NCBI GenBank assembly: GCA_036260805.1
Contig: DATALZ010000014.1
Span: 89,428-153,427, forward strand
Length of the DNA: 64,000 nucleotides
Direction of reading: 5' to 3'
Origin: Thermocaproicibacter sp036260805
Lineage (GTDB): Bacteria; Bacillota; Clostridia; Oscillospirales; Acutalibacteraceae
The position numbers and the translations under genes are program-made. This document shows positions 36,109 through 43,336 of this stretch, one piece after another. The notes below the pieces were generated by a model. It was not told where the DNA came from and ran no database searches. It was given only the letters and a program-made list of their open reading frames with translations. Numbering within the stretch: the stretch's first letter is position 1; every line of letters starts with the position of its first letter.

Positions 36109-36375
36109 TTATTTCGGGCTCTTTCCGTTCTCTCCGAAAAGATTAAAGCGGAAAAGTTTCTGCTCGTCTTCGGGATCTTCGCAAATGATAAAAGCTTCGG
36201 CAATTTTGCCGCCTTCAATCAATTTGGTCAGGCCAACAAGCTGGCAGAGTTTGCTCTTCAAATTGAGATTGTCACCTTCGCGTGATACAAGGAACACTTT
36301 TCCCTTGCACTCATCAAGGACTTTCAGAAACGCCGGTACATCAACATCATGCAGTTCAATTGGAGATGATGCCAT
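36109..36375 (-). CDS. Conserved-looking 88-residue cytoplasmic protein of unknown function
   Basis: The product is well structured in appearance: VDVPAFLKVLDECKGKVFLVSREGDNLNLKSKLCQLVGLTKLIEGGKIAEAFIICEDPEDEQKLFRF alternates strands and helices like a small alpha/beta domain. No membrane helix, signal or recognised catalytic motif. An AGGAGG-like GGAGGGG lies upstream of the ATG. I recall similar short proteins across Clostridia but cannot name the family or function. It stands alone between two terminators and an ABC ATPase gene. Confidence 0.65.
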   Translation of the reverse strand: MASSPIELHDVDVPAFLKVLDECKGKVFLVSREGDNLNLKSKLCQLVGLTKLIEGGKIAEAFIICEDPEDEQKLFRFNLFGENGKSPK

Positions 36376-36533
36376 TTTGACCCCTCCTTAATCAGATCCG
36401 TTATAATTAACCGACGGAATATTCCGCCGGCTTTATTATAGCATAACGGGGCGCGTTGTCAATAAAACACCGTTGGAGAAACCTACAAACTTTTTTGGCT
36501 TTTTTCGGGGTTTCTTTGCAATTTTTCGAAAAG

Positions 36534-37223
36534 TTATCCGCAGGAAAGAACATCGCTTTCCATACACCCGTCGCTCAGCCGGACAATGCGGTCCGCTTCG
36601 CGCGCTATTTTGTCGTCATGCGTAATCAGGACGACGGTTCTTCCCGCGTCTCTGAGCGAATGCAGAATCTGCATCACTTCGCTGCCGGATTTCGAATCCA
36701 GGTTGCCCGTAGGCTCGTCCGCAAGGATAATCGGCGGTTTTGCCGCAATTGCCCGCGCAATCGCCACCCGCTGCTGCTGCCCGCCGCTCATCTGTGCAGG
36801 CCGGTGGGTCATTCGGCCGGCAAGGCCAACCTCGCAGAGCGCTTCCTCTGCGAGACGGCGGCGCTCACTGCGCTCTACGCCTCGGTACAAAAGCGGAAGC
36901 TCCACGTTTTCCAGCGCATTCTGGCTGCCGATGAGGTTAAAGCTTTGGAAGATAAACCCGATTTCGCGGTTCCGAATCTGCGTCAGGCGCCTTTCGCTCA
37001 GACCCGAAACATCTTCGCCGCCGAGCATGTACAGCCCGGAGGTCGGTGTGTCCAGGCAGCCGATGATGTTCATGAGTGTTGACTTTCCGGAACCGGAACG
37101 GCCCACAATTGCGAGAAACTCGCCTTCGGTTACGTCCAGTGAAACACCGTTCAGCGCATGGACTTCATTTTTGCCCATGCGGTATGTTTTGTAAAGCTCC
37201 CGAATTTGAATTAAATTTGCCAT
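36534..37223 (-). CDS. ABC transporter ATP-binding protein, MacB/LolD type, no permease nearby
   Basis: A 229-residue ATPase with Walker A VGRSGSGKSTLMNIIGCLDTPTSG near residue 40, Q-loop IGFIFQSFNLI, signature MSGGQQQRVAIARAI, Walker B PPIILADEPTGNLDSKSG and H-loop VVLITHDDK. NLDSKSG and the GCLD motif are typical of the MacB/LolD/FtsE-like group that works with FtsX-type permeases to expel peptides or lipoproteins, often next to a two-component system. Here neither permease nor kinase is beside it, so its partner must be encoded elsewhere. Confidence 0.88.
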   Translation of the reverse strand: MANLIQIRELYKTYRMGKNEVHALNGVSLDVTEGEFLAIVGRSGSGKSTLMNIIGCLDTPTSGLYMLGGEDVSGLSERRLTQIRNREIGFIFQSFNLIGSQNALENVELPLLYRGVERSERRRLAEEALCEVGLAGRMTHRPAQMSGGQQQRVAIARAIAAKPPIILADEPTGNLDSKSGSEVMQILHSLRDAGRTVVLITHDDKIAREADRIVRLSDGCMESDVLSCG

Positions 37224-37412
37224 AAGACCATTCCTCCAAAATTAACTGCTGCTGTATTCTGGTTTTCAACCGGCAATAATATTATGGAAACATTTGAAAG
37301 ATTTCTCTTTATGTTTTCAAATTGATTTCCATTCAGCCGGATTTCAGGTATACTATAGAAGAGGAAACCGGACTCAGGCCCGGCAATCAACGAATCGGAA
37401 GGAGTAAGTATA

Positions 37413-38936
37413 TTGCTGACAAAATACTGGCAACAATTTAAAAGCGGTACGGATATCCGCGGCGCGGCTGTGGAAGGCGTACCCGGCGAAGAAGTAAACC
37501 TGACGGACGAGGCAATTACAAAAATGGCAGAAGGCTTTGCCCTCTGGCTTTCCGCACATGAGAAAAAGGCGGTATCCGAGCTGACCGTAGCGGTAGGACA
37601 TGACCCGCGTATTTCCGCGGAACGGATTCGTTCGGATGTAGTAAATGCCCTCACTGCAGGAGGCGTCCATGTTTTGGACTGCGGGCTTTCTTCTACTCCT
37701 GCCATGTTCATGATAACGCAGGACCTTGACTGCAACGGTTCGGTGCAGATCACCGCCAGCCACCACCCGTTCAACCGGAACGGCCTGAAGTTCTTTACCC
37801 GCGCCGGCGGCCTCGATGGGCCGGATATTGTTGCGATTCTTCAGCATGCTCAGGATGGGGACAAGCCCCAGCCTGCATCCGGCAGCACCCAAAAGATCAA
37901 TTATATGGAAAAATACTGTGCCCGTCTGCGCGAAATTATTCAGAAGGGCGTAAGCGCGAAGGATTATGACCATCCCCTTGCCGGATTCCACATAGTTGTG
38001 GACGCGGGCAACGGAGCAGGCGGCTTCTATGCCACGGATGTTCTGGCACCGCTCGGAGCGGATGTTTCCGGTAGCCAGTTCCTTGAGCCGGACGGTCATT
38101 TCCCGAACCATATCCCGAACCCGGAAAATGAAACGGCTATGAAATCCGTCTGCGGCGCGGTTGTAAAAGCAAAGGCCGATCTTGGCGTGATCTTCGACAC
38201 CGACGTTGACCGAGGCGGCGCCGTAGACGCGAAGGGCGACGAAATCAACCGCAACCGTCTGGTAGCGATTGCTTCTGCCATCGCACTCGAGAACTGCCCC
38301 GGCGGAACGGTGGTAACAGACTCCATTACTTCTTCCGGATTAAAAGAATATATTGAAAAAACGCTGGGCGGAAAGCACCGCCGCTTTAAGCGCGGTTACC
38401 GCAACGTAATCAACGAAGCCATTCGTCTGAACGGCGAGGGCGTCAACTGCCCGCTGGCAATTGAAACGTCCGGCCACGCCGCAATGAAGGAGAACTATTT
38501 TCTCGACGACGGCGCATATCTCGTAACGAAAATCATCATTAAGTCCGCACAGCTGCGCGCGCAGGGCAAAACGCTTGAAGACCTGCTGGAGCCGCTCAAA
38601 GAACCGGCGGAAGCGCTGGAACTCCGTTTCCCGATTCCTGCGGAAGATTTCCGTAAGGTCGGCGAAGGCGTAATTGCCGGTCTGATGGATTACGCCGGCA
38701 AGCAGCCCGGCTGGACGGTAGCACCTGATAATTTTGAAGGCGTTCGCGTTTCGCTGGATAAGGCGCACGGCGACGGCTGGTTCCTGCTCCGCCTGAGCGT
38801 TCACGACCCCATTATGCCTTTGAATGTGGAAAGCGACAGCGTCGGCGGGGTAAAGACAATTCTCACCGAGCTGGCGGGATTCCTGAACGGCTGTGCCGAT
38901 CAGCTTGACTTAGCAGCTTTCAAAAAAGCTTTATAA
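37413..38936 (+). CDS. Phosphomannomutase/phosphoglucomutase
   Basis: Alpha-D-phosphohexomutase of 507 residues. The phosphoserine loop QITASHHPFNRNGLKFFT is near residue 115, the metal-binding DTDVDRGG near 270, the sugar-binding ETSGHAAMKENYFLDDGAY near 355, and a C-terminal phosphate-binding domain follows. The reaction interconverts hexose-6-P and hexose-1-P, feeding GDP-mannose or UDP-glucose. SHHPFN instead of SHNP is a variant also seen in longer Clostridial members. The start is TTG 37413, eight bases after GGAAGGAG. ManA at 19.4 kb acts on the same mannose-P pool. Confidence 0.88.
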   Translation: MLTKYWQQFKSGTDIRGAAVEGVPGEEVNLTDEAITKMAEGFALWLSAHEKKAVSELTVAVGHDPRISAERIRSDVVNALTAGGVHVLDCGLSSTPAMFMITQDLDCNGSVQITASHHPFNRNGLKFFTRAGGLDGPDIVAILQHAQDGDKPQPASGSTQKINYMEKYCARLREIIQKGVSAKDYDHPLAGFHIVVDAGNGAGGFYATDVLAPLGADVSGSQFLEPDGHFPNHIPNPENETAMKSVCGAVVKAKADLGVIFDTDVDRGGAVDAKGDEINRNRLVAIASAIALENCPGGTVVTDSITSSGLKEYIEKTLGGKHRRFKRGYRNVINEAIRLNGEGVNCPLAIETSGHAAMKENYFLDDGAYLVTKIIIKSAQLRAQGKTLEDLLEPLKEPAEALELRFPIPAEDFRKVGEGVIAGLMDYAGKQPGWTVAPDNFEGVRVSLDKAHGDGWFLLRLSVHDPIMPLNVESDSVGGVKTILTELAGFLNGCADQLDLAAFKKAL

Positions 38937-38957
38937 ACAATAAAGCTATTCAGCATG

Positions 38958-38984
38958 AGCCGCCCTGTTTCAGGGCGGCTTTTG
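38958..38984 (+). terminator. Terminator after the phosphohexomutase gene
   Basis: A 10-bp perfect stem (AGCCGCCCTG with CAGGGCGGCT) with TTT loop, followed by TTTG. Confidence 0.85.
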
Positions 38985-39027
38985 TTATGCGCGCAGGCAC
39001 AGCCTGCCTAAGTAACCGCTGATTAAA

Positions 39028-39074
39028 GCAATTCAGAAGCCGCTCAGTCCAGTATTTTCGCGGCTTCGAATTGC
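39028..39074 (-). terminator. Possible terminator of spoVAD
   Basis: GCAATTCAGAAGCCGC and GCGGCTTCGAATTGC pair over 15 bp with one bulged A and a 16-base loop. The minus-strand tail (TTTAATC) is only weakly T-rich. Confidence 0.45.
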
Positions 39075-39100
39075 TGTCTGACGACTTAATCATCGTTTAC

Positions 39101-40120
39101 TTAAGACTTTAAATAAACCAAATGCGCGACGCCGGGTATGGTTTCGCCCTGCTGCGAAGATGTCGGCGACATCAGCGCGCCCGTTCCCAAAAACAGAATT
39201 TTGTGGAGCTGCCCCGCGTTCATCTGCTGCAGAATCGCGGAACAGAGGATTGCTGCGCTGCATCCGCAGCCTGACCCGCCGGCGTGGACGTCCTGCTTCT
39301 CGCGGTCATAGATCATAAGCCCGCAGTCGTTATGAACAGGGCAGATGTCCTTTCCTTCCCGTTTCATGATATCGTCGAGGAGTTTGCTTCCCACAAGCCC
39401 GAGGTCGCCCGTCAGAATCAGGTCGTAATCCTGCGGGTTTGTACCGGTATCGTTAAAATAGTCAATCAGCGTGTTTGCCGCTGCCGGAGCCATTGCCGCA
39501 CCCATGTTGGCGACATCCTTAATATCGTAATCCACAATCCTGCCGAATGTAATGGCCTGAATTCCAACGTTTGCCGTCGGATACTGGTTCCTTGCCCCAA
39601 GGATGATCGCTCCCGAAGCGGTTGCCGTCCACTGGGCGGTCGGGGTGCGCTGTCCGCCGTACTCCAAAGGGTAGCGGAACTGGCGCTCCGCCGAGCAGAA
39701 ATGGGAAGACGTAACCGCAGCCGTACGGCTCGCCGCGCCGGATTCCACAAACAGCGAAGCGATGCCAAGCGTCTGCGCCATTGTGGAACAGGCGCCATAC
39801 TGGCCAAGAAACGGGATATCAAGGCTTCGCAGTCCAAACGTCGAGGAGATGCACTGGTTCAGCAGATCGCCGGCAAAAATGCAGTCAATATCAGTGTTTT
39901 TTAAATTTGCCTTATGAAGGGCAATATGAATGGCTTCATTCTGAAGCCGGCTTTCGGCTTTTTCCCAGCTTGACTCTCCCAGCGTTGTATCGGTGTGGCA
40001 CTGGTCATAGTACTGGCTGTAAGGGCCTTCGCCCTCTTTTTTCCCGACTACCGCGGCGAACCCGAGAACGGCGGGGTTTGTCTGTAACTGAATGGTATAT
40101 TTGCCAACCCTTGCAGGCAT
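39101..40120 (-). CDS. spoVAD: Stage V sporulation protein AD
   Basis: SpoVAD is a soluble thiolase-fold subunit of the SpoVA channel that moves calcium-dipicolinate into the developing spore and binds DPA. The sequence opens VGKYTIQLQTNPAVLGFAAVVGKKEGEGP, has DCIFAGDLLNQCISSTFGLRSLDIPFLGQYGACSTMAQTLG (residues ~100-140), VTSSHFCSAERQFRYPLEYGGQ and the GSGCGCSAAI block near 285. Length of 339 is normal. It follows spoVAC by 32 bases. spoVAE, the usual third gene, is absent: the next gene downstream is on the opposite strand. Confidence 0.95.
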   Translation of the reverse strand: MPARVGKYTIQLQTNPAVLGFAAVVGKKEGEGPYSQYYDQCHTDTTLGESSWEKAESRLQNEAIHIALHKANLKNTDIDCIFAGDLLNQCISSTFGLRSLDIPFLGQYGACSTMAQTLGIASLFVESGAASRTAAVTSSHFCSAERQFRYPLEYGGQRTPTAQWTATASGAIILGARNQYPTANVGIQAITFGRIVDYDIKDVANMGAAMAPAAANTLIDYFNDTGTNPQDYDLILTGDLGLVGSKLLDDIMKREGKDICPVHNDCGLMIYDREKQDVHAGGSGCGCSAAILCSAILQQMNAGQLHKILFLGTGALMSPTSSQQGETIPGVAHLVYLKS

Positions 40121-40152
40121 TGTTCAGCCTTCCTTTCCTTCGCTTACCGCGG

Positions 40153-40596
40153 TCAATATAAATGAAAAAAGTAAAGAATCAGCCCGTAAAGGATGGACGC
40201 GGCGGTGCTGTAAACCAAAACGGGCCCGGCGATAACAAACATTTTCGCGCCAATCCCCAGCACAAGTCCCTCGCTCTTGAATTCCATGGCGGGGGCGACG
40301 ATGGAGTTTGCAAACCCGGTTATTGGCACGAGCGTTCCGGCTCCGCCATATTTTGCAAGGTTGTCGTAAACGCGGGTGGCAGTCAAAATTGCGCTTAATG
40401 CAATCAGCGTTATGGATGCGAAAGCGGCGGCTGTTTTCTCATCAAATTTCAGGTACCGGTAAAGATCCAGAAAGCATTGGCCGAGCGTGCAGATTCCGCC
40501 GCCGAACACAAACGCCAGAAACATATCTTTGGCATAAGTAGAGCCGGGCGACGCTTTTTTCGCCATATTCTTATACTCATTTTTAGAGACAGTCAA
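40153..40596 (-). CDS. spoVAC: Stage V sporulation protein AC
   Basis: SpoVAC is a small membrane subunit with mechanosensitive-channel-like properties that conducts DPA release during germination. The 147-residue protein has four hydrophobic helices and the conserved block FVFGGGICTLGQCFLDLY near residue 30, GAGTLVPITGFANSIVAPAMEFKSEGLVLGIGAKMFVIAGPVLVYS near 83. The start is a TTG at 40596, nine bases after AAGGAAGG. A candidate forespore promoter lies upstream. Confidence 0.95.
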   Translation of the reverse strand: MTVSKNEYKNMAKKASPGSTYAKDMFLAFVFGGGICTLGQCFLDLYRYLKFDEKTAAAFASITLIALSAILTATRVYDNLAKYGGAGTLVPITGFANSIVAPAMEFKSEGLVLGIGAKMFVIAGPVLVYSTAASILYGLILYFFHLY

Positions 40597-40630
40597 AGGT
40601 GCAGACCTTCCTTTCGGAAAACTTTAATGT

Positions 40631-40660
40631 TATTCTGCCAAACGAGCCTGAGAATATTCG
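40631..40660 (-). promoter_or_regulatory. Candidate sigma-G promoter of spoVAC-spoVAD
   Basis: On the minus strand CGAATA (40655-40660) is followed after 17 bp by CAGAATA (40631-40637). This is close to the sigma-G consensus (GnATA / CATAnTA) with one mismatch in the -10, in the right place for a forespore gene. Inferred from spoVA biology. Confidence 0.4.
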
Positions 40661-40691
40661 AAAAAATCCGTTCATCAGCCATCAAAGGGCA

Positions 40692-40722
40692 TAAAAAAGC
40701 CCCGCCGTTTTGGCGGGACTGT
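40692..40722 (-). terminator. Terminator of queT
   Basis: The stem CCCGCC/GGCGGG (extended by flanking pairs) is followed on the minus strand by CTTTTTTAT. A second perfect 8-bp palindrome CCGGCGCC/GGCGCCGG (40739-40772) lies between it and the queT stop. Confidence 0.8.
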
Positions 40723-40783
40723 ATGCTGTTCTGTTAATCCGGCGCCTCACGCAACATCATGATTGGCGCCGGAGAGTTTCCTG

Positions 40784-41323
40784 TTAAAACCGCAAAAGTG
40801 ATTTCAGCTTTTTATTTCTTTCAATAATCATGGCAAGCGGCAGGCCGAGCACATAGCAGATAACCAGTTCGCCGAGACCGACGGAGCCTGCGTTTGACCA
40901 GAACAAAATCCAGTTGAACGACGCGAGGTCAAGTTTTCCGCCTGCAACCACGGTAATTTCCAGACCGACCACCAGCGCGTTGATTATCACGGGCGGAAGC
41001 GGCGCTAAAACCGGGATTCCCCGGTAGCGCACTTTTCGTACCGCACGGGTAAGTATAGCTGCCAGCAGCGTAGCGGCGGTTCCGAAAATCAAATCATAGA
41101 TACCGTAGCCGCTGAATATGTTCGAAAGCAGACAGCCTATGGTTAGCCCCGGAATCGCAGCCGGAGTAAACATCGGCAGCACGGTAAGCGCTTCGGAAAA
41201 GCGGAACTGAACCGGCCCGTATGCCAGGCCAGCGATCCCCGCTGCGTAAGTCAGCACCGCATAAAGGGCGGCGATAACGGCGCCCAGCGCCAGATAAAGG
41301 ACACGATTGGAACGCTGATTCAT
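40784..41323 (-). CDS. queT: QueT-family queuosine-precursor (preQ1) transporter
   Basis: A 179-residue membrane protein with about six helices, beginning LYLALGAVIAALYAVLTYAAG and containing GPVQFRFSEALTVLPMFTPAAIPGLTIGCLLSN, the signature of QueT (DUF988), an ECF-type S component for queuosine precursors such as preQ1. The FRxSE motif and the GLxIGxxxSN motif are clear. The ECF T and A subunits must be shared from elsewhere. The 60-base leader folds into a structure consistent with a preQ1 riboswitch, which supports the substrate assignment. Confidence 0.85.
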   Translation of the reverse strand: MNQRSNRVLYLALGAVIAALYAVLTYAAGIAGLAYGPVQFRFSEALTVLPMFTPAAIPGLTIGCLLSNIFSGYGIYDLIFGTAATLLAAILTRAVRKVRYRGIPVLAPLPPVIINALVVGLEITVVAGGKLDLASFNWILFWSNAGSVGLGELVICYVLGLPLAMIIERNKKLKSLLRF

Positions 41324-41330
41324 TTTTATT

Positions 41331-41392
41331 CCCCCGTAGTTTTGTTTAAGGTCAGGATGTTGCGACTGACCGCCGGGTACAGAACCCGGGCT
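41331..41392 (-). promoter_or_regulatory. Candidate preQ1 riboswitch in the queT leader
   Basis: Minus-strand transcript order: stem CCGGGT-TCTGT-ACCCGG, then GGTCAG-10-CTGACC, then an A-rich AAACAAAACTA joined to the GGGGG Shine-Dalgarno. The hairpin-plus-A-rich tail overlapping the ribosome site fits a preQ1 riboswitch pseudoknot that blocks initiation when ligand is bound. The extra second stem fits class III, known from related Ruminococcaceae, better than class I. No covariance check was possible. Confidence 0.5.
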
Positions 41393-41398
41393 TTTTCT

Positions 41399-41427
41399 AT
41401 CATACCGTAAAATCAGGGAAAAATCAA
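41399..41427 (-). promoter_or_regulatory. queT promoter
   Basis: Minus-strand TTGATT (41422-41427), 17-bp spacer and TATGAT (41399-41404). Transcription would start at about 41392, exactly at the base of the candidate riboswitch. Confidence 0.65.
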
Positions 41428-42840
41428 TCAGGGCTGCCGCGGCGCGGCTTTTTGCTCCGGAGTACCTGTCTGCGAATGAGGTATCTCCTTTTCTATGGTG
41501 ATGCGTGCAATGCGCCTGTCGTCCATTTCGGCGACGGTAAGCGTCAGATTCCCAACTTTGATGTGCGGGTGTTCGTTTTCTTTCGGAATCCGCCCAAGCT
41601 GGCTCATCATCAGACCAGCTATGGTATCGTAATCGCCTTCGGGAAGCTCCGAGCCGGTCAGGTCGGAAATTTCTTCAACCGACGCCGTACCTTCCACACT
41701 GTACCGGTTGTCGCTTTCGCGCTGGATTTCTTCTCCTTCGGTATCATACTCGTCCTGCATGTTGCCAACGATGGATTCGAGAAGGTCTTCCATCGTTATA
41801 ATTCCCTCGGTGCCGCCGTATTCGTCTACTACAACGGCAATCTGTAATCTGCGGGCGGTCATTTCCGAGAAGAGGTCGGCGCACAGCTTGCTTTCCGGCA
41901 CGAAGTAGGCGGGGCGCATCAAATCGGTGAGTTTTACGTTCGGGTCAACGGGCGCGCCTACGTATTTCAGCAGGTCTTTTATATAGATAATGCCCAGTAT
42001 GTTGTCAAGGTCGTCATGGAAGACCGGAATCCGCGAGTAGCCCAGTTCCATCGAGAGCGCGACCGCGTCGGGAATGCCTGCGGTGTCCTCCACCGCGCCT
42101 ACCTCGGTGCGGTGGGTCATAATCTCGCTGACCGTGCTGTCGCTGAAATCGAAGATGTTCGAAATCATATCCTTGGCATCCTCGTCCAGAACACCTTTTT
42201 CTTCACCGGCGTCGACCATCATCAGAATTTCTTCTTCGGTTACGGTCTGCTCAGAGTCGCTTGGGTCAATTCCGAGGATTCGCAGGATTCCGTTGGTTGA
42301 AGCCGTAAGCAGCGAAACAATCGGGCGGAAAACCGCCGCAATTCCGGTTAAAAGGCCGATAAACCGAAACGAAATCTCTTCGGCACGCTTCATGGCGATT
42401 TTTTTTGGGACTAATTCGCCGAATACAAGGGAAAAGTACGAGAGGATCAGCGTAATCAGAAAAGTCGAAAGTCCGCGGATCATCGATTCGGAAAGCGGCA
42501 GAAAGTGAAGCAGGGACGACAGACTGTCGGAAAAACTCTGCGCGGCGGATGCGGAAGACAGAAAGCCCGCCAGCGTAACGCCGATTTGTATGGTGGAAAA
42601 GAACCGGCTGGAGTTGGACGTCAGCTTTAGAATTTTCTGCGCGTTTTTGTCCCCGTTTTCCGCCATTTTTTCTATTTTAGCGTCCTTCAGCGTGATAATG
42701 GCAATTTCACACGCCGCAAAGAAAGCGTTAATTAAAATCAGTACGGCGAGCAGAAGGACAGAGAGCCAGGCATCGCTGTGCGGCTGTGTTCCGGCAGCGG
42801 AGAGCACCATGGCAGGATGAACCGAACAATCGGGCGGCAT
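41428..42840 (-). CDS. CNNM/CorC family membrane protein (DUF21, CBS pair, CorC_HlyC domain)
   Basis: Domain order: signal-like N-terminus, DUF21 membrane domain with four helices (about residues 27-200, including IQIGVTLAGFLSSASAAQ and LVFGELVPKKIAMKRAE), a CBS pair (MTHRTEVGAVE.., IPVFHDDLDNILGIIYIKDLL; VVVDEYGGTEGIITMEDLLESIVG, ~215-350) and a C-terminal CorC_HlyC transport-associated domain. Such proteins are Mg2+ or Na+/Mg2+ exporters. The historical hemolysin name is misleading. GAAAGGGG precedes the ATG. Confidence 0.88.
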   Translation of the reverse strand: MPPDCSVHPAMVLSAAGTQPHSDAWLSVLLLAVLILINAFFAACEIAIITLKDAKIEKMAENGDKNAQKILKLTSNSSRFFSTIQIGVTLAGFLSSASAAQSFSDSLSSLLHFLPLSESMIRGLSTFLITLILSYFSLVFGELVPKKIAMKRAEEISFRFIGLLTGIAAVFRPIVSLLTASTNGILRILGIDPSDSEQTVTEEEILMMVDAGEEKGVLDEDAKDMISNIFDFSDSTVSEIMTHRTEVGAVEDTAGIPDAVALSMELGYSRIPVFHDDLDNILGIIYIKDLLKYVGAPVDPNVKLTDLMRPAYFVPESKLCADLFSEMTARRLQIAVVVDEYGGTEGIITMEDLLESIVGNMQDEYDTEGEEIQRESDNRYSVEGTASVEEISDLTGSELPEGDYDTIAGLMMSQLGRIPKENEHPHIKVGNLTLTVAEMDDRRIARITIEKEIPHSQTGTPEQKAAPRQP

Positions 42841-43240
42841 ATTTTTACCCCTTTCAAAAATGCAGCATCATTTCCGTTTCCCTCCTATATATAGCAGCAA
42901 AAGGTTTAGCCCTTATCATGAGCCAGCACCTTGGCGATTTCTCAGAAGTTTTTTTGCTGATTTCGGGAAACAACAGCAGTCATAATACAGCGTTCTCGCA
43001 AAAACGCTATCGAAATATATAAGTTCCTTGATCTTTTAAACAAGGCCTAGGATGATTGTATAATTTTTACTCTTTTCTGTCAATTTAAAAAACAGTTTTC
43101 AAAGCTTGGTGAAGCGGCAAAAACGAAGCCTCTTCTTCCGACTTATTTACTTTAATTTCTTCCGGAAAAACAGGAAAAAGAAGTTAATTTACAAAATGTT
43201 AATTGATTCGATTTCCGTTAGACATTTTTATAGGTTTAAC
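42841..43240. other. AT-rich divergent intergenic region upstream of nifJ
   Basis: Between the divergent CNNM and nifJ genes. AT-rich, no open frame worth calling. A weak hairpin AGCGTT/AACGCT occurs near 42990. I looked for a Rex-type operator (TTGTTAA..TTAACAA) because PFOR genes are often redox-controlled; only half-site-like bits (TGTTAATTGA near 43197) are visible. Confidence 0.45.
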
Positions 43241-43269
43241 TTTACACAGCACCGAAAAAATGATACTAT
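43241..43269 (+). promoter_or_regulatory. Promoter of nifJ
   Basis: TTTACA (43241-43246), 17-bp spacer, TACTAT (43264-43269), 67 bases before the ATG with a GGAGGA site seven bases upstream of the start. Confidence 0.65.
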
Positions 43270-43336
43270 TTGAATGTGCGTGTTTTCAGGACTCGTACAA
43301 CCAAGGCTTAATAATCCGTAAGGAGGAAATATTTCA

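Noticed and set aside
43100..43336. Rex operator upstream of nifJ
   Set aside because: No full TTGTTAA..TTAACAA palindrome; only isolated half-sites, expected in AT-rich DNA.
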